Assembly (NCBI RefSeq): GCF_009193175.1
Contig: NZ_VUKE01000018.1
Span: forward strand, 1-64,000
Origin: Georgenia ruanii
GTDB lineage: Bacteria; Actinomycetota; Actinomycetes; Actinomycetales; Actinomycetaceae
Direction of reading: 5' to 3'
DNA length: 64,000 nucleotides
Shown here: positions 8,487 to 25,024 of the stretch, piece by piece
How the letters are laid out: each line of letters begins with the position of its first letter
How positions within the stretch are numbered: position 1 is the first letter of the stretch
Made by a program: the position numbers and the translations under genes
The notes under the pieces: model-generated
Told to the model about the DNA's origin: nothing
Seen by the model: the letters and a program-made list of their open reading frames with translations, nothing else
The model's database searches: none

Positions 8487-8488
8487 GA
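7168..8488. repeat. Long direct repeat, copy B (identical to 1-1321)
   Basis: The second copy of the 1321-bp identical segment, covering malic enzyme codons 1-439 plus two bases before the ATG. The two copies flank the iclR, urate operon, permease and DoxX genes in direct orientation. Recombination between them could therefore delete or amplify that 7.2-kb unit. Confidence 0.95.
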
Positions 8489-8582
8489 GGCGGGCCTTTC
8501 AAAGGTGGGACGAATCACGATGAGCGGCATGAATCGTAACCCCCCGCACACCCGGGCCCCGACCCGCCACCCCCGGGACGAC

Positions 8583-8620
8583 GACGCCCCCTTCCCGGCG
8601 GCAGGCGGGAAGGGGGCGTC
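8583..8620 (-). terminator. Hairpin downstream of gatB
   Basis: Perfect 15-base arms GACGCCCCCTTCCCG/CGGGAAGGGGGCGTC with an 8-base loop, 45 bases after the gatB stop and before the promoter region of malic enzyme copy 2. Confidence 0.75.
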
Positions 8621-8664
8621 TGGAGGCTCGACCGGTGCGGTGCGAGCCCGGTGCGGTGATCGCG

Positions 8665-10170
8665 TCAGCCGATGCGTTGCATGAGGAGCTCGCGCACGCG
8701 GGCGGCGTCGGCCTTGCCGCGGGTGGCCTTCATGACCGCGCCGACGATCGCGCCGGCCGCCTGGACCTTGCCGCCGCGGATCTTCTCCACGACGTCGGGG
8801 TTGGCGGCCAGCGCCTCGTCGATGGCCGTCTCGAGGGCGCCGTCGTCGGAGACGACCTCGAGGCCGCGGGCGACGACGACCTGCTCCGGGGAGCCCTCGC
8901 CGGCGAGCACGCCCTCGAGCACCTGCCGGGCCAGCTTGTCGGTGATCCGGCCGGCGTCGACGAGGGCGGCGAGCTCGGCGACCTGCTGGGGGGTGATCGC
9001 CAGCTCCTCCAGCGCCACGCCGTCGGTCTTGGCGGTGCGGGCCAGCTCGCCCATCCACCACTTGCGGGCGGCGGCCGGGCCGGCGCCGGCGGCGACGGTG
9101 GCCTCGACGAGGTCCCCGGCGCCGGCGTTGACCAGGTCGCGCATCTCGGCGTCGGAGTAGCCCCACTCGGCCTGCAGGCGGCGGCGGCGCACGGCCGGCA
9201 GCTCGGGCAGGGTGGCCCGCAGCTGCTCGACCCACTCGCGCGGCGGGGCGAGCGGGACGAGGTCGGGCTCGGGGAAGTACCGGTAGTCCTCGGCGTCGGA
9301 CTTCACGCGCCCGGGCGAGGTGGTGCCGTCGTCCTCGTGCCAGTGACGGGTCTCCTGGACCACCCGCTCGCCGGCGTCGAGCACGGCGGCCTGGCGGGAG
9401 ATCTCGTAGCGCACCGCCCGCTCGACCGAGCGGAAGGAGTTGACGTTCTTCGTCTCGGTGCGGGTGCCCAGCGGCGAGGTCGGCGTGGGGCGCAGGGAGA
9501 CGTTGACGTCGGCGCGCACGTTGCCGCGCTCCATGCGGGCCTCGGATACGCCGAGGGCCCGGAAGATGTCGCGCAGGGTGTTGACGTAGGCGCGGGCGAC
9601 CTCCGGCGCGCGGGCGCCGGCGCCCTCGATGGGGCGGGTGACGATCTCCACGAGCGGGATGCCCGCCCGGTTGTAGTCGACCAGGGAGTACTCCGCGCCC
9701 TGGATGCGGCCCGCGGCGCCGCCGATGTGGGTGTTCTTGCCCGCGTCCTCCTCCATGTGGGCGCGCTCGATCTCCACCCGGAAGATCGTGCCGTCCTCGA
9801 GCTCGACGTCGAGGTGGCCGTCGTGGGCGATGGGCTCGTCGTACTGGGAGGTCTGGAAGTTCTTCGGCACGTCCGGGTAGAAGTAGTTCTTCCGGGCGAA
9901 CCGGCAGCTCTCGGCGATGGAGCAGTTCAGCGCCAGGCCGATCTTCACCGCGTACTCGACGGCGGTGGCGTTGACCACCGGCAGCGCGCCGGGCAGGCCG
10001 AGCGAGACGGGCGTGACGGCCGTGTTGGGCTCGGCGCCGAAGGTCTGCGGGGCGCCGTCGAACATCTTCGACCTCGTGCCCAGCTCGACGTGGACCTCGA
10101 TGCCCAGGACGGGGTCGTAGCGGGTGACGGCGTCGTCGAAGTCGACGAGGAGAGACGTCTGCGTGCTCAT
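8665..10170 (-). CDS. gatB: Aspartyl/glutamyl-tRNA(Asn/Gln) amidotransferase subunit B
   Basis: The tRNA-binding and kinase subunit of GatCAB, which amidates misacylated Glu-tRNA(Gln) or Asp-tRNA(Asn). The 501-residue protein starts [11 protein letters not shown] at 10170; longer upstream extension is not supported, because the ATG overlaps the gatA stop (ATGA). Seen are the [15 protein letters not shown] block near the N-terminus, [10 protein letters not shown], and a C-terminal YqeY-like helical tail ending LLMQRIG. It is the third gene of the gatC-gatA-gatB operon. Confidence 0.96.
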   Translation of the reverse strand: MSTQTSLLVDFDDAVTRYDPVLGIEVHVELGTRSKMFDGAPQTFGAEPNTAVTPVSLGLPGALPVVNATAVEYAVKIGLALNCSIAESCRFARKNYFYPDVPKNFQTSQYDEPIAHDGHLDVELEDGTIFRVEIERAHMEEDAGKNTHIGGAAGRIQGAEYSLVDYNRAGIPLVEIVTRPIEGAGARAPEVARAYVNTLRDIFRALGVSEARMERGNVRADVNVSLRPTPTSPLGTRTETKNVNSFRSVERAVRYEISRQAAVLDAGERVVQETRHWHEDDGTTSPGRVKSDAEDYRYFPEPDLVPLAPPREWVEQLRATLPELPAVRRRRLQAEWGYSDAEMRDLVNAGAGDLVEATVAAGAGPAAARKWWMGELARTAKTDGVALEELAITPQQVAELAALVDAGRITDKLARQVLEGVLAGEGSPEQVVVARGLEVVSDDGALETAIDEALAANPDVVEKIRGGKVQAAGAIVGAVMKATRGKADAARVRELLMQRIG

Positions 10171-11675
10171 CGGGAGGCCACCTCCAGCTCGGGGGCCTGG
10201 GCCAGCAGCGGGCCGCCCCACTTCTCGGTGAGCAGGCGCTCGAGCACGCCGCCCACCCGGTACAGACGGGCGTCCTCGCGGGCGGGCGCGAGGACCTGGA
10301 AGCCCACCGGCAGGCCGTCGTCGCTCAGGCCCGAGGGGAGCGAGATGCCGGGGATGCCGGCGAGGTTCGCCGGGATGGTGGCGACGTCGTTGAGGTACAT
10401 CGCCATGGGGTCGTCGAGCTTCTCGCCGAAGCGGAACGCCGTGGTCGGCGCGGTGGGCGAGACGAGGACGTCGGCCTTGGCGAAGGCCTGGGCGAAGTCG
10501 CGCTGGATGAGGGTGCGCACCTTCTGCGCCGAGCCGTAGTAGGCGTCGTAGTAGCCGGCCGAGAGCACGTGGGTGCCCAGGATGATGCGGCGCTTGACCT
10601 CGTCGCCGAAGCCGGCGCCGCGGGTGGCGGCCATGACGCGCTCGGCGGTGACCGGGCCCTCGGCGGGCTCCACCCGCAGGCCGAAGCGCATGCCGTCGAA
10701 CTTGGCGAGGTTGGAGGAGGCCTCCGCGGGCATGATCAGGTAGTAGGCCGCGAGCGCGTAGTCGAAGCTGGGGCAGGAGACCTCCACGACCTCGGCGCCG
10801 GCCTGCTTGAGCAGCTCGACGGACTCGAGGAAGCTGCGGCGCACGCCCTCCTGGTAGCCCTCGCCGCCGAGCTCCGTGACGATGCCCACGCGCAGGCCCT
10901 TGAGGTCCGCGGCGCGGGCGGCGGCCACGTAACCGGTGGCCGGGTCGGTCAGCGAGGTGGAGTCGAGCGGGTCGTGGCCGCCGATGACCTCGTGCAGCAT
11001 CGCGGCGTCGAGCACCGTGCGGGTGACCGGGCCGGCCTGGTCCAGGGAGGAGGCCATGGCGATGAGGCCGTAGCGGGAGACCGAGCCGTAGGTGGGCTTG
11101 ACGCCGATGGTGCCGGTGACGGCGGCCGGCTGGCGGATCGAGCCGCCGGTGTCGGTGCCGATGGCCAGCGGCGCCTCGTAGGCGGCGACGGCGGCCGCGG
11201 ACCCGCCGCCGGAGCCGCCCGGGATGCGCTCGAGGTCCCAGGGGTTGCGGGTGTTGCCGTACGCCGAGTGCTCGGTGCTCGACCCCATCGCGAACTCGTC
11301 GAGGTTGGTCTTGCCCAGGATCGGCATCCCGGCGGCGCGCAGCCGGCTGACCAGGGTGGCGTCGTAGGGCGGCACCCAGTTCTCGAGGATCTTCGAGGCC
11401 GCGGTGGTCACCTGCCCGCGGGTGACGACGATGTCCTTGACGGCGATCGGCACGCCGGCCAGCTCGGGCAGCTCCTCGCCGGCGCCGCGGCGGGCGTCGA
11501 CGTCGGCCGCGGCGGCGAGCGCCTCGTCGGTGTTGACGTGGAGGAAGGCGTGGACGGCGCCGTCGACGGCGGCCATGCGGTCCAGGTGGGCCTGGGTGAC
11601 CTCGACGGCGGAGACGTCGCCGGCGGCGAGGAGGCCGGCGAGCTCGGCGGCGCTGCGGCGGGTCAGGTCGCTCAT
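10167..11675 (-). CDS. gatA: Aspartyl/glutamyl-tRNA(Asn/Gln) amidotransferase subunit A
   Basis: The glutaminase subunit of GatCAB, which releases ammonia for tRNA amidation. The 502 residues carry the amidase-signature Ser-cisSer-Lys triad: Lys80 in GVPIAVKD, Ser155 in [10 protein letters not shown] and Ser179 in [12 protein letters not shown]. Length is normal. It overlaps gatC and gatB by four bases each (ATGA), which should give equal subunit synthesis. Confidence 0.97.
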   Translation of the reverse strand: MSDLTRRSAAELAGLLAAGDVSAVEVTQAHLDRMAAVDGAVHAFLHVNTDEALAAAADVDARRGAGEELPELAGVPIAVKDIVVTRGQVTTAASKILENWVPPYDATLVSRLRAAGMPILGKTNLDEFAMGSSTEHSAYGNTRNPWDLERIPGGSGGGSAAAVAAYEAPLAIGTDTGGSIRQPAAVTGTIGVKPTYGSVSRYGLIAMASSLDQAGPVTRTVLDAAMLHEVIGGHDPLDSTSLTDPATGYVAAARAADLKGLRVGIVTELGGEGYQEGVRRSFLESVELLKQAGAEVVEVSCPSFDYALAAYYLIMPAEASSNLAKFDGMRFGLRVEPAEGPVTAERVMAATRGAGFGDEVKRRIILGTHVLSAGYYDAYYGSAQKVRTLIQRDFAQAFAKADVLVSPTAPTTAFRFGEKLDDPMAMYLNDVATIPANLAGIPGISLPSGLSDDGLPVGFQVLAPAREDARLYRVGGVLERLLTEKWGGPLLAQAPELEVASR

Positions 11676-11971
11676 GCGTCCTCCCCGAGGATCTGCGGGA
11701 CGGCGAAGCGGCCCTCGGCGGCGGCCGGGGCCGCGGCGAGCACCTCGTCGGCGTCGAGCGTGGCCACCACCTCGTCCGGGCGCATGACGTTGGTCAGCGG
11801 GATGGGGTGGGAGGTGGCGGGCACGTCGGGCGTGGCGACCTCGTTGACCCGAGCGACCGCGGAGGCGATGACGTCGAGCTCGCCGGCGAGGCGCTCGACC
11901 TCCTCGGGCGTCAGCTCGATGCGGGCGAGCGCCGCGACGCGCGCGACCTCGTCGGAAGAGATGGTGGACAT
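11672..11971 (-). CDS. gatC: Aspartyl/glutamyl-tRNA(Asn/Gln) amidotransferase subunit C
   Basis: The 99-residue linker subunit that stabilises the GatA-GatB interface. [20 protein letters not shown] and RPDEV are typical GatC features. The start at 11971 is preceded by unrelated sequence, and longer open reading upstream is antisense noise. It is the first gene of the gatCAB operon, and the overlap ATGA links it to gatA. Confidence 0.95.
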   Translation of the reverse strand: MSTISSDEVARVAALARIELTPEEVERLAGELDVIASAVARVNEVATPDVPATSHPIPLTNVMRPDEVVATLDADEVLAAAPAAAEGRFAVPQILGEDA

Positions 11972-12024
11972 ACGAGCGAGTCTAAACGTCCGCCGCCCCG
12001 CGGCGCCGGGGCCGGCGGCGTTCC

Positions 12025-12435
12025 TCAGATGGCGGCCGGCCCGATGAGCTCGAGCAGCGCCCGGGCGTAGGCGTCCGCCGCCCCGGGGGCGCGGTGCTCG
12101 ACGGCGCCCCGGCCGGGCACGGCGGTGGTGACGAGGAAGGCGCCGTCCTCGCGGCGCAGGGACCGGAAGGTGCCGCCGAGGAGCTCGCGCAGCTGGTCCT
12201 CGCGCGGCAGCCAGACCGTCTGGTCGAGCGTGACGGCGTCCAGCGCCCACTCCACGGTGCCGTTGAACCCCAGCACCGTGCCGGTGGGAAAGCGATGGGT
12301 CTCGATGCTCATCTCGGCGACCGTGAACACCTCCCCGACCAGCCCGGGCTGGTCGATGGTGAACCGGTCGCCGGACGCGGGACGCCACCGCAGCCCGGCG
12401 GCGCGCAGCGCCCGGGCGAGCTCGAGCGAGATCAC
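12025..12435 (-). CDS. Conserved hypothetical protein (136 aa)
   Basis: A small soluble protein starting at a GTG (MISLELARALRAAG), with no signal peptide or membrane segment. Proteins of this type are sometimes auto-annotated as 'pilus assembly protein CpaE', but I see no ATPase motif or pilus gene and would not use that name. It has a hydrophobic/charged alternation like a compact alpha/beta fold. It sits 53 bp upstream of gatC on the same strand, so it may share the gatCAB promoter. Confidence 0.7.
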   Translation of the reverse strand: MISLELARALRAAGLRWRPASGDRFTIDQPGLVGEVFTVAEMSIETHRFPTGTVLGFNGTVEWALDAVTLDQTVWLPREDQLRELLGGTFRSLRREDGAFLVTTAVPGRGAVEHRAPGAADAYARALLELIGPAAI

Positions 12436-12518
12436 CGGGCCAGTATCCGGTCAGGGCCGCCCGGCCGCGCGCGATCGGCTGCCGGGTCCGAGGGGCGCCG
12501 AGCCGTTAGGTTGACGCC

Positions 12519-13808
12519 ATGCCGATGAGATCACGCCTGGGGCACGCCCTCCTGCGGGCGCAGCGCATCCAGGGCCGCGACGTGTGGCGCGCCGTCCGCT
12601 GGTACGTGACGGGCACCGTGGCGGTCCAGGCCGCGGCGGCCGCCGCCGTCGTCTCGGTGGACCGGGTGCGCAAGCGGCGCCAGCCGCCCACGGGCGAGTT
12701 CCCGCGCACGCCGCCCGCCACGTTGCCGGTGGCGCACTCGACGGTGACGACCTACACCTTCGGCGCGGACCTCTACGAGGACATGCTCGCGGCCATCCGC
12801 GACGCCCGCCGCACCGTCTACTTCGAGACCTTCATCTGGAAGTCCGACGACGTCGGCCAGCGGTTCAAGGACGCGCTCCTGGCCGCCGCGCGCCGGGGCG
12901 TGGAGGTCTACGTCGTCTTCGACAGCTGGGCGAACCTCGTGGTGCCGCCGGCATTCCAGCGGTTCCCTCGGCTGCCGACCCTGCACGTCCTGCGCTTCCC
13001 GCTGGTCCGGCCGGGCCTGCTCACCCTCAACCTGCGCAAGACCGGCCGCGACCACCGCAAGATCCTCGTCATCGACGGCGAGGTGAGCTTCGTCGGCGGG
13101 TACAACATCGGCTCGCTCTACGCCACGCAGTGGCGCGACACCCACGTGCGCGTCGAGGGCCCGAGCGCGTGGGAGCTGGAGAACGCCTTCGTCGACTTCT
13201 GGAACGACCATCGCAAGCGGAGGCACCCCCAGATCCCGGACCGCGGCGCCCGGGCCTGGGAGGCGCGCATCCGCGCCGCGCAGAACGCCCCGAACCGGCT
13301 GAGCTTCCCCGTGCGCGGGCTCTACCTGGAGGCGATCGACCGGGCCGAGCACCGCATCTACATCACCCAGGGGTACTTCATCCCCGACCGCGACATCCTG
13401 CGGGGACTCGTCCAGGCCGCCCGCCGCGGCGTCGAGGTCAAGGTGCTCATCCCCGAGGTCTCCAACCACGTGCTGGCCGACTGGGCCGCCCGCGCCTACT
13501 ACACCCAGCTCCTCGAGTCCGGCGTGCAGCTGTGGCTGTTCCAGGACGCGATGGTCCACGCCAAGACCATGACGGTCGACGGGCGGTGGACCACGGTGGG
13601 CACCACCAACATCGACCGCATGTCGATGACGGGCAACTTCGAGGTGAACCTGGAGATCTACGACGACGACCTGGCCGCCCAGATGGAGAAGATCTTCGCC
13701 ACCGACCTCACCAACTCCCGCCAGCTCACCCTGCGCGAGTGGGAGTCGCGCGGGCTGCTGTCGAAGATCGGCGAGCGGATCCTGCGCCGGCTCGGCCCGC
13801 TGCTGTAG
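12519..13808 (+). CDS. Phospholipase D-like protein, probable cardiolipin synthase
   Basis: A 429-residue protein with two HKD motifs, HRKILVIDG near residue 178 and HAKTMTVDG near 347, each followed by a Gly-rich or NID segment as in bacterial cardiolipin synthases (joining two phosphatidylglycerols). An Ala-rich segment (about 28-45) may be one membrane anchor instead of the two helices of ClsA, which is closer to the ClsB form. ATG at 12519; a second in-frame ATG two codons later is possible. It is divergent from the hypothetical gene at 12025 and convergent with the acetyltransferase at 13812. Confidence 0.85.
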   Translation: MPMRSRLGHALLRAQRIQGRDVWRAVRWYVTGTVAVQAAAAAAVVSVDRVRKRRQPPTGEFPRTPPATLPVAHSTVTTYTFGADLYEDMLAAIRDARRTVYFETFIWKSDDVGQRFKDALLAAARRGVEVYVVFDSWANLVVPPAFQRFPRLPTLHVLRFPLVRPGLLTLNLRKTGRDHRKILVIDGEVSFVGGYNIGSLYATQWRDTHVRVEGPSAWELENAFVDFWNDHRKRRHPQIPDRGARAWEARIRAAQNAPNRLSFPVRGLYLEAIDRAEHRIYITQGYFIPDRDILRGLVQAARRGVEVKVLIPEVSNHVLADWAARAYYTQLLESGVQLWLFQDAMVHAKTMTVDGRWTTVGTTNIDRMSMTGNFEVNLEIYDDDLAAQMEKIFATDLTNSRQLTLREWESRGLLSKIGERILRRLGPLL

Positions 13809-13811
13809 CGC

Positions 13812-14324
13812 TCAGACCTCCAGCTCGTAGAACCACATGACCGCCGTGGGGTCCCAGGAGCCGACGTAGTCGCGGCCGGGGTTGCGCCGGTACCCCACGC
13901 GCTCGTAGAGGCGGTGCGGGATGGCCGGGCCCGCCACGGACAGCACCGACAGCACCAGTCGCGGATAGCCCTGCTCCGCCGCCCACTCCTGGGCGGCGCG
14001 CAGCAGGGCCTCGGCGACGCCGCGGCGCTGGGCGGCGGGGTCGACGGCGAGCATGCGCACCTCGAGCTCGTCCTCGCGCGCCAGGTCGGCGTAGGCGGTG
14101 CCGGCGGCGGCGAGCGTGAGCGTGCCGAGCACCTCCCGTCCGGCGCGCGCCACGAGGACGATCGCCTCGGCCGCCCGGCGGCCCACGTCGCGCAGGGCGA
14201 GGGCGTACCCGTCGTCCTCCTCCGCCATGCCGGCCGCGCGGTAGGCGGCCACGCTGAGCTCCCCGACGCGGTCGAGCTCCTCGGGACGGACGGTGGAGAC
14301 GGTGATCGAGGCGGTGTGCGGCAC
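13812..14324 (-). CDS. GNAT-family N-acetyltransferase
   Basis: A 170-residue acetyl-CoA-dependent transferase starting at GTG 14324 (VPHTASITVSTVRP). The acetyl-CoA loop is seen as VDPAAQRRGVAEALLRAA (about residues 94-111), followed by LYERVGYRR. The substrate is unknown. Its 3' end is 3 bp from that of the cardiolipin synthase gene. Its start is 124 bp from purine operator site D, with the gene facing away from xdhA. Confidence 0.85.
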   Translation of the reverse strand: MPHTASITVSTVRPEELDRVGELSVAAYRAAGMAEEDDGYALALRDVGRRAAEAIVLVARAGREVLGTLTLAAAGTAYADLAREDELEVRMLAVDPAAQRRGVAEALLRAAQEWAAEQGYPRLVLSVLSVAGPAIPHRLYERVGYRRNPGRDYVGSWDPTAVMWFYELEV

Positions 14325-14447
14325 GCGACCATTATCGCGTGGCGGCTCGCCCGTCCCGGGCCCCTGGGGACCGGCAGCTGCGGGCCCGCGGCCGGGCACC
14401 CGTGGGGACCGGCAGCGTGCGGCGCGCGGCGCCCCCAACTCCGGCAG

Positions 14448-14465
14448 GCGGAAAACTTCTTCCGC
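14448..14465. promoter_or_regulatory. Putative IclR-family operator, site D (xdhABC)
   Basis: GCGGAA-N6-TTCCGC, a perfect 6-base inverted repeat and the best version of the motif in this window. It lies 167 bp before the xdhA start and between divergent genes. Confidence 0.7.
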
Positions 14466-14631
14466 AATTGTGGAGCCGGTCGGCCCTCCCCATGTATGGT
14501 CCGTGTCACACCGAGTCGCTGTTCGGCATGGATAACCAGCGGCTCGGGCCGGCTCCCAACCATGCCTCGCACGCCCGCGCGCAATGGCGCCGCCGGGGCG
14601 GAGCGGGAACAGTAGACGAGGAGTGTGAGCC

Positions 14632-16127
<1,496 letters not shown>

Positions 16128-16131
<4 letters not shown>

Positions 16132-18560
16132 GGTCCCTGGCCGACCGCCCCGAGAGCCCCGTCGTCGGGCTGCCCGTCGCCCACGAGAGCGCCGACCTGC
16201 ACGTCACCGGGGCCGCCCTGTACACCGACGACCTCGTCGGGCGCACCCACGACGTCCTGCACGCCTGGCCCGTCCAGGCCCCCCACGCCCACGCCCGCGT
16301 CACCGCCCTGCGCACCGCGCCGGCCCTCGAGGTGCCCGGCGTCGTCCGGGTGCTCACCGCGGCCGACGTGCCCGGCGTCAACGACGCGGGCATCAAGCAC
16401 GACGAGCCGCTCTTCCCCGACGAGGTCATGTACCACGGTCACGCGGTGTGCTGGGTGCTCGGCGAGACCCTCGAGGCCGCCCGCCGCGGCGCCGCGGCGG
16501 TCGAGGTCGACTACGAGCCGCTGCCCTCGCTGCTCACGCTGCCCGAGGCCATCGAGGCGGGCAGCTTCCAGGGCAACCAGCCCACCGTCAGCCGCGGCGA
16601 GGTCGAGGCGGGGCTGCGCGCCGCCGCCCACCGGTTCACCGGCGAGACCACCATCGGCGGGCAGGAGCACTTCTACCTCGAGACCCACGCGGCCCTGGCC
16701 CAGGTCGACGAGGCCGGGCAGGTCTTCGTCCAGTCCAGCACCCAGCACCCCTCCGAGACCCAGGAGATCGTCGCCCACGTCCTCGGCCTGCACAGCCACG
16801 AGGTCACCGTCCAGTGCCTGCGCATGGGCGGCGGGTTCGGCGGCAAGGAGATGCAGCCGCACGGCCTGGCCGCGGTCGCCGCGCTCGGCGCCGCGGTCAC
16901 CGGGCGGCCGGTCCGGGTGCGGCTGAACCGTACCCAGGACATGACGATGACCGGCAAGCGGCACCCCTTCCACGCCACCTGGGAGGTCGGCTTCGACGGC
17001 GAGGGCCGCCTGGTGGCCCTGCGCGCCACGCTGACCAGCGACGGCGGCTGGAGCCTGGACCTGTCCGAGCCGGTGCTCGCCCGCGCGCTGTGCCACGTCG
17101 ACAACGCCTACCACGTCCCGCACATCGAGGTCCGCGGCCGGATCGCCAAGACCCACAAGACCTCGCAGACGGCGTTCCGCGGCTTCGGCGGCCCGCAGGG
17201 GATGCACGTCATCGAGGACATCCTCGGCCGGTGCGCCCCGCTGCTCGGCGTCGACCCGGCCGAGCTGCGCCGCCGCAATTTCTACCTGGCCGGCCAGGCC
17301 ACCCCGTACGGCCAGCCGGTGCGCCACCCGGAGCGGCTGCACGCCATCTGGGCCCGGCTCACCGAGCGCGCCGAGGTGGACCGGCGCCGCGCCGAGATCG
17401 CCGCGTTCAACGCCGCCCACCCGCACACCAAGCGCGCCCTGGCGCTGACGCCGGTGAAGTTCGGCATCTCCTTCAACCTCACCGCCTTCAACCAGGCCGG
17501 CGCGCTCGTGCACGTCTACAAGGACGGCTCGGTGCTGATCAACCACGGCGGCACCGAGATGGGCCAGGGCCTGCACACGAAGATGCGGCAGGTGGCCGCC
17601 ACCGCGCTGGGGGTGCCGCTGGAGTACGTCCGGCTCGCGCCCACCCGCACCGACAAGGTGCCCAACACCTCCGCCACCGCGGCGAGCTCGGGAGCGGACC
17701 TCAACGGCGGGGCCGTGAAGAACGCCTGCGAGCAGATCCGCGAGCGCCTCGCCGAGGTGGCGGCCCGCAAGCTGGGCATCCACCCCGACGACGTGCGCTT
17801 CACCGACGGCAAGGTCACCGGCATCCGCTTCCACGACCGCGACCTGGCCTGGGCCGACGTCGTCCGCGACGCCTACTTCCAGCGCGTGCAGCTCTTCGCC
17901 GCCGGCTACTACCGCACCGAGGGGCTGCACTGGGACGGGGCCCGCATGCAGGGCGAGCCGTTCAAGTACTTCGCCTACGGCGCCGCCGCCACCGAGGTCG
18001 AGGTGGACGGGTTCACCGGCGCCTACCGGTTCCTGCGCGCCGACATCGTCCACGACGTCGGCGACTCCCTCTCCCCGCTCATCGACGTCGGGCAGATCGA
18101 GGGCGGGTTCGTCCAGGGGGCGGGCTGGCTGACGCTGGAGGAGCTGCGCTGGGACGTCTCCGACGGCCCGGGCCGCGGCCGGCTGCTCACCCGGGGGGCG
18201 AGCACCTACAAGCTGCCGAGCTTCTCGGAGATGCCCGAGGAGTTCCACGTCCACCTCTTCGAGCAGGCCACCGAGCGCGGGGTGGTGTACGGGTCGAAGG
18301 CGGTCGGCGAGCCGCCGCTCATGCTCGCCTTCAGCGTCCGCGAGGCCCTGCGCGAGGCGGCCGCCGCGTTCGGTCCCCCTGGCCGGTCGGCGGAGCTGGC
18401 CAGCCCGGCCACGCCCGAGGCGGTGTTCTGGGCGGTCCAGGCCGCCCGGCAGGCCACCGCGGCAGACGGGGACGGCGCCACAGGCACCACGGGCACCGCC
18501 GGCGACGCCGTGGCGGCCGGCGGTGCGGAGCCCAGCCCGCGGGCGCTGTCGAGGGGCTGA
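16128..18560 (+). CDS. xdhB: Xanthine dehydrogenase molybdopterin-binding large subunit
   Basis: The 810-residue molybdenum subunit where xanthine is hydroxylated. Seen are GGQEHFYLETHAAL and MGGGFGGKE in the Mo-cofactor region, TAFRGFGGPQGM near residue 350 with the substrate Arg of true xanthine dehydrogenases, and KAVGEPPLML near residue 725 with the catalytic Glu. The real start is ATG 16128, overlapping the xdhA stop; open reading upstream is a shadow of xdhA. The C-terminus has an Ala/Gly/Thr-rich tail of about 35 residues. Confidence 0.95.
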
Positions 18561-18561
18561 G

Positions 18562-19404
18562 GTGGACTGGCTCGCGGCCCTGGAGCACCTGCGCGAGCAG
18601 GGCCGCTCCGGCGTGCTCGTGACCGTCACCACCGTGCGCGGGCACGCCCCGCGCGACGCCGGGGCGAAGATGGTGGTCGCCGCCGACGGCACCTGGGACA
18701 GCATCGGCGGCGGCAACCTCGAGGCCACGGCGATCGACCGAGCGCGGGCGATGCTGCGCGACGGCGCCGAGGCGCCCGAGACGCTGCTGCTGCCGCTCAA
18801 CGAGCACGTGGCGAACCGGCACGGGCAGCAGTGCTGCGGCGGGGAGGTGACGGTGCTGCTCGAGCCGCTGCGCGCCTGGCCGACGGTGGCCGTCTTCGGC
18901 GTCGGCCACGTCGGCCACGAGCTCGCCCGGATCCTGTCCCGGCTGCCGCTCGACCTGCACCTCGTCGACAGCCGGCCCGGGCAGCTCGCCGACGACGCGC
19001 TCGCCGACGTCCGCGGCGGCCGCGCCCGGGTCCACGTCCATCCCGCCCCGGCCCCCGAGGCGGTGCTGCGCACCCTGCCTGCCGGCGCCCACGTGCTCAT
19101 CATGAGCCACGACCACGCCGAGGACTTCGTCCTGTGCGACGCCGCGCTGCGCCGCGGCGACCTCGAGGTCGGGCTCATCGGCTCCCGGGCGAAGTGGGCC
19201 CGGTTCCGCCACCGGCTGCGCGGCGAAGGCCACGCCGACGCCGCCGTGGACCGGATCGTGTGCCCCATCGGCCTGCCGGGCCTCGGCGGCAAGGACCCGG
19301 CCGTCATCGCCGTCAGCGTCGCCGCCCGCCTGCTCCAGGACCTCGAGGGCACGCCGCCGCCTGCCCCGGCGCCGGAGCGGCGCGCGTCGGCCGCGCCGGC
19401 CTGA
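18562..19404 (+). CDS. xdhC: XdhC-type molybdenum cofactor insertion protein
   Basis: Binds and sulfurates Mo cofactor and loads it into XdhB. The 280-residue protein starts at GTG 18562, one base after the xdhB stop. It has the XdhC N-terminal domain (GGGNLEATAID, CCGGEVTVLLEPL) and a Rossmann-like C-terminal domain (VAVFGVGHVGHELAR, VGLIGSRAKWARFR, CPIGLPGLGGKDPAVIAVSVAA). It is the last gene of xdhABC and ends 10 bp from the convergent ligA stop. Confidence 0.95.
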   Translation: MDWLAALEHLREQGRSGVLVTVTTVRGHAPRDAGAKMVVAADGTWDSIGGGNLEATAIDRARAMLRDGAEAPETLLLPLNEHVANRHGQQCCGGEVTVLLEPLRAWPTVAVFGVGHVGHELARILSRLPLDLHLVDSRPGQLADDALADVRGGRARVHVHPAPAPEAVLRTLPAGAHVLIMSHDHAEDFVLCDAALRRGDLEVGLIGSRAKWARFRHRLRGEGHADAAVDRIVCPIGLPGLGGKDPAVIAVSVAARLLQDLEGTPPPAPAPERRASAAPA

Positions 19405-19414
19405 CCCGGGCGCG

Positions 19415-24193
<4,779 letters not shown>

Positions 24194-24197
<4 letters not shown>

Positions 24198-24886
24198 CCA
24201 CCCCGACCACCGACCCGGCCCCCATCCGCGTGGCGCTGGTCGACGACCAGCAGCTCGTGCGCGCGGGCTTCGCCATGGTCATCGGCTCCCAGCCGGACAT
24301 GGAGGTGGTCCTCGAGGCCGGCGACGGCGCCCAGGCGGTACGCCTGCTCGGCAGCCACCGCGCCGACGTCGTCCTCATGGACGTGCGCATGCCCACCATG
24401 GACGGGCTCGCGGCGACCGCCGAGGTCACGGGCGGGGCGGACGGCGAGGGCCCGCGGGTGATCATCCTGACCACCTTCGACGTCGACGAGTACGTGCTCA
24501 AGGCCATCAAGGCCGGGGCGAGCGGGTTCCTCCTCAAGGACGCCCCGCCCGAGGAGATGCTCGCCGCCATCCGCACCGTCCACGCCGGGGACGCCGTCAT
24601 CGCGCCGTCGTCGACGAAGCGGCTCATCGGCCACCTCGCCCAGGTGCTGCCGGAGACGGAGAAGGCCCCGCCGGCCGTGCTCGACGCGCTGACCGACCGC
24701 GAGCGCGAGGTGCTCGTGCTCATGGCCCGGGGCCGGTCCAACACCGAGATCGCGGCCGACCTCTACGTCGCGGAGGCGACGGTGAAGACCCACGTGGGAC
24801 GCGTGCTGGCCAAGCTCGGCGCGCGGGACCGGGTCCAGGCGGTAGTGCTCGCCTACGAGACCGCGTTGGTCACCCCCGGCTCGTAG
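24194..24886 (+). CDS. LuxR/NarL-family response regulator
   Basis: The 230-residue partner of the preceding kinase. The receiver domain (residues 10-130) has DD17-18, the phospho-acceptor Asp63 in LMDVRMPTMDG and Lys in FLLKDAPPEEM. A LuxR helix-turn-helix occupies about 165-225 (LTDREREVLVLMARGRSNTEIA, VKTHVGRVLAKLG). The start ATG 24194 follows GAAGGAG and overlaps the kinase stop. No obvious target lies next to it; the downstream gene is convergent. Confidence 0.94.
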
Positions 24887-24970
24887 GGCCCGGCCGGGCC
24901 GGGACCTCCGGCCGGACGCACGGAGGCCGCCGGTGCACCCTCCGCCGGCCCGGCGCGGGGTCCGCCCTCG

Positions 24971-25024
24971 GGTCCGCCCTCCGCCGGCCCGGCGCTCGGT
25001 CCGCCCTCCGCCGGCCCGGCGCTC
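24971..25024. repeat. 27-bp tandem repeat ending at the glutamate decarboxylase stop
   Basis: Two perfect 27-bp units (24971-24997 and 24998-25024) follow a degenerate earlier unit from about 24938. The last unit runs two bases into the stop codon of the convergent glutamate decarboxylase gene. It fills most of the gap between the response regulator and that gene. Confidence 0.85.

Noticed and set aside
12025-12435. Pilus assembly protein CpaE
   Set aside because: The name is attached to similar short proteins by automatic annotation, but the protein lacks a P-loop and has no pilus genes nearby.
24887-24900. Terminator after the response regulator
   Set aside because: The GGCCCGGCCGGGCC palindrome has no loop and no T-run, and is common in such GC-rich DNA.
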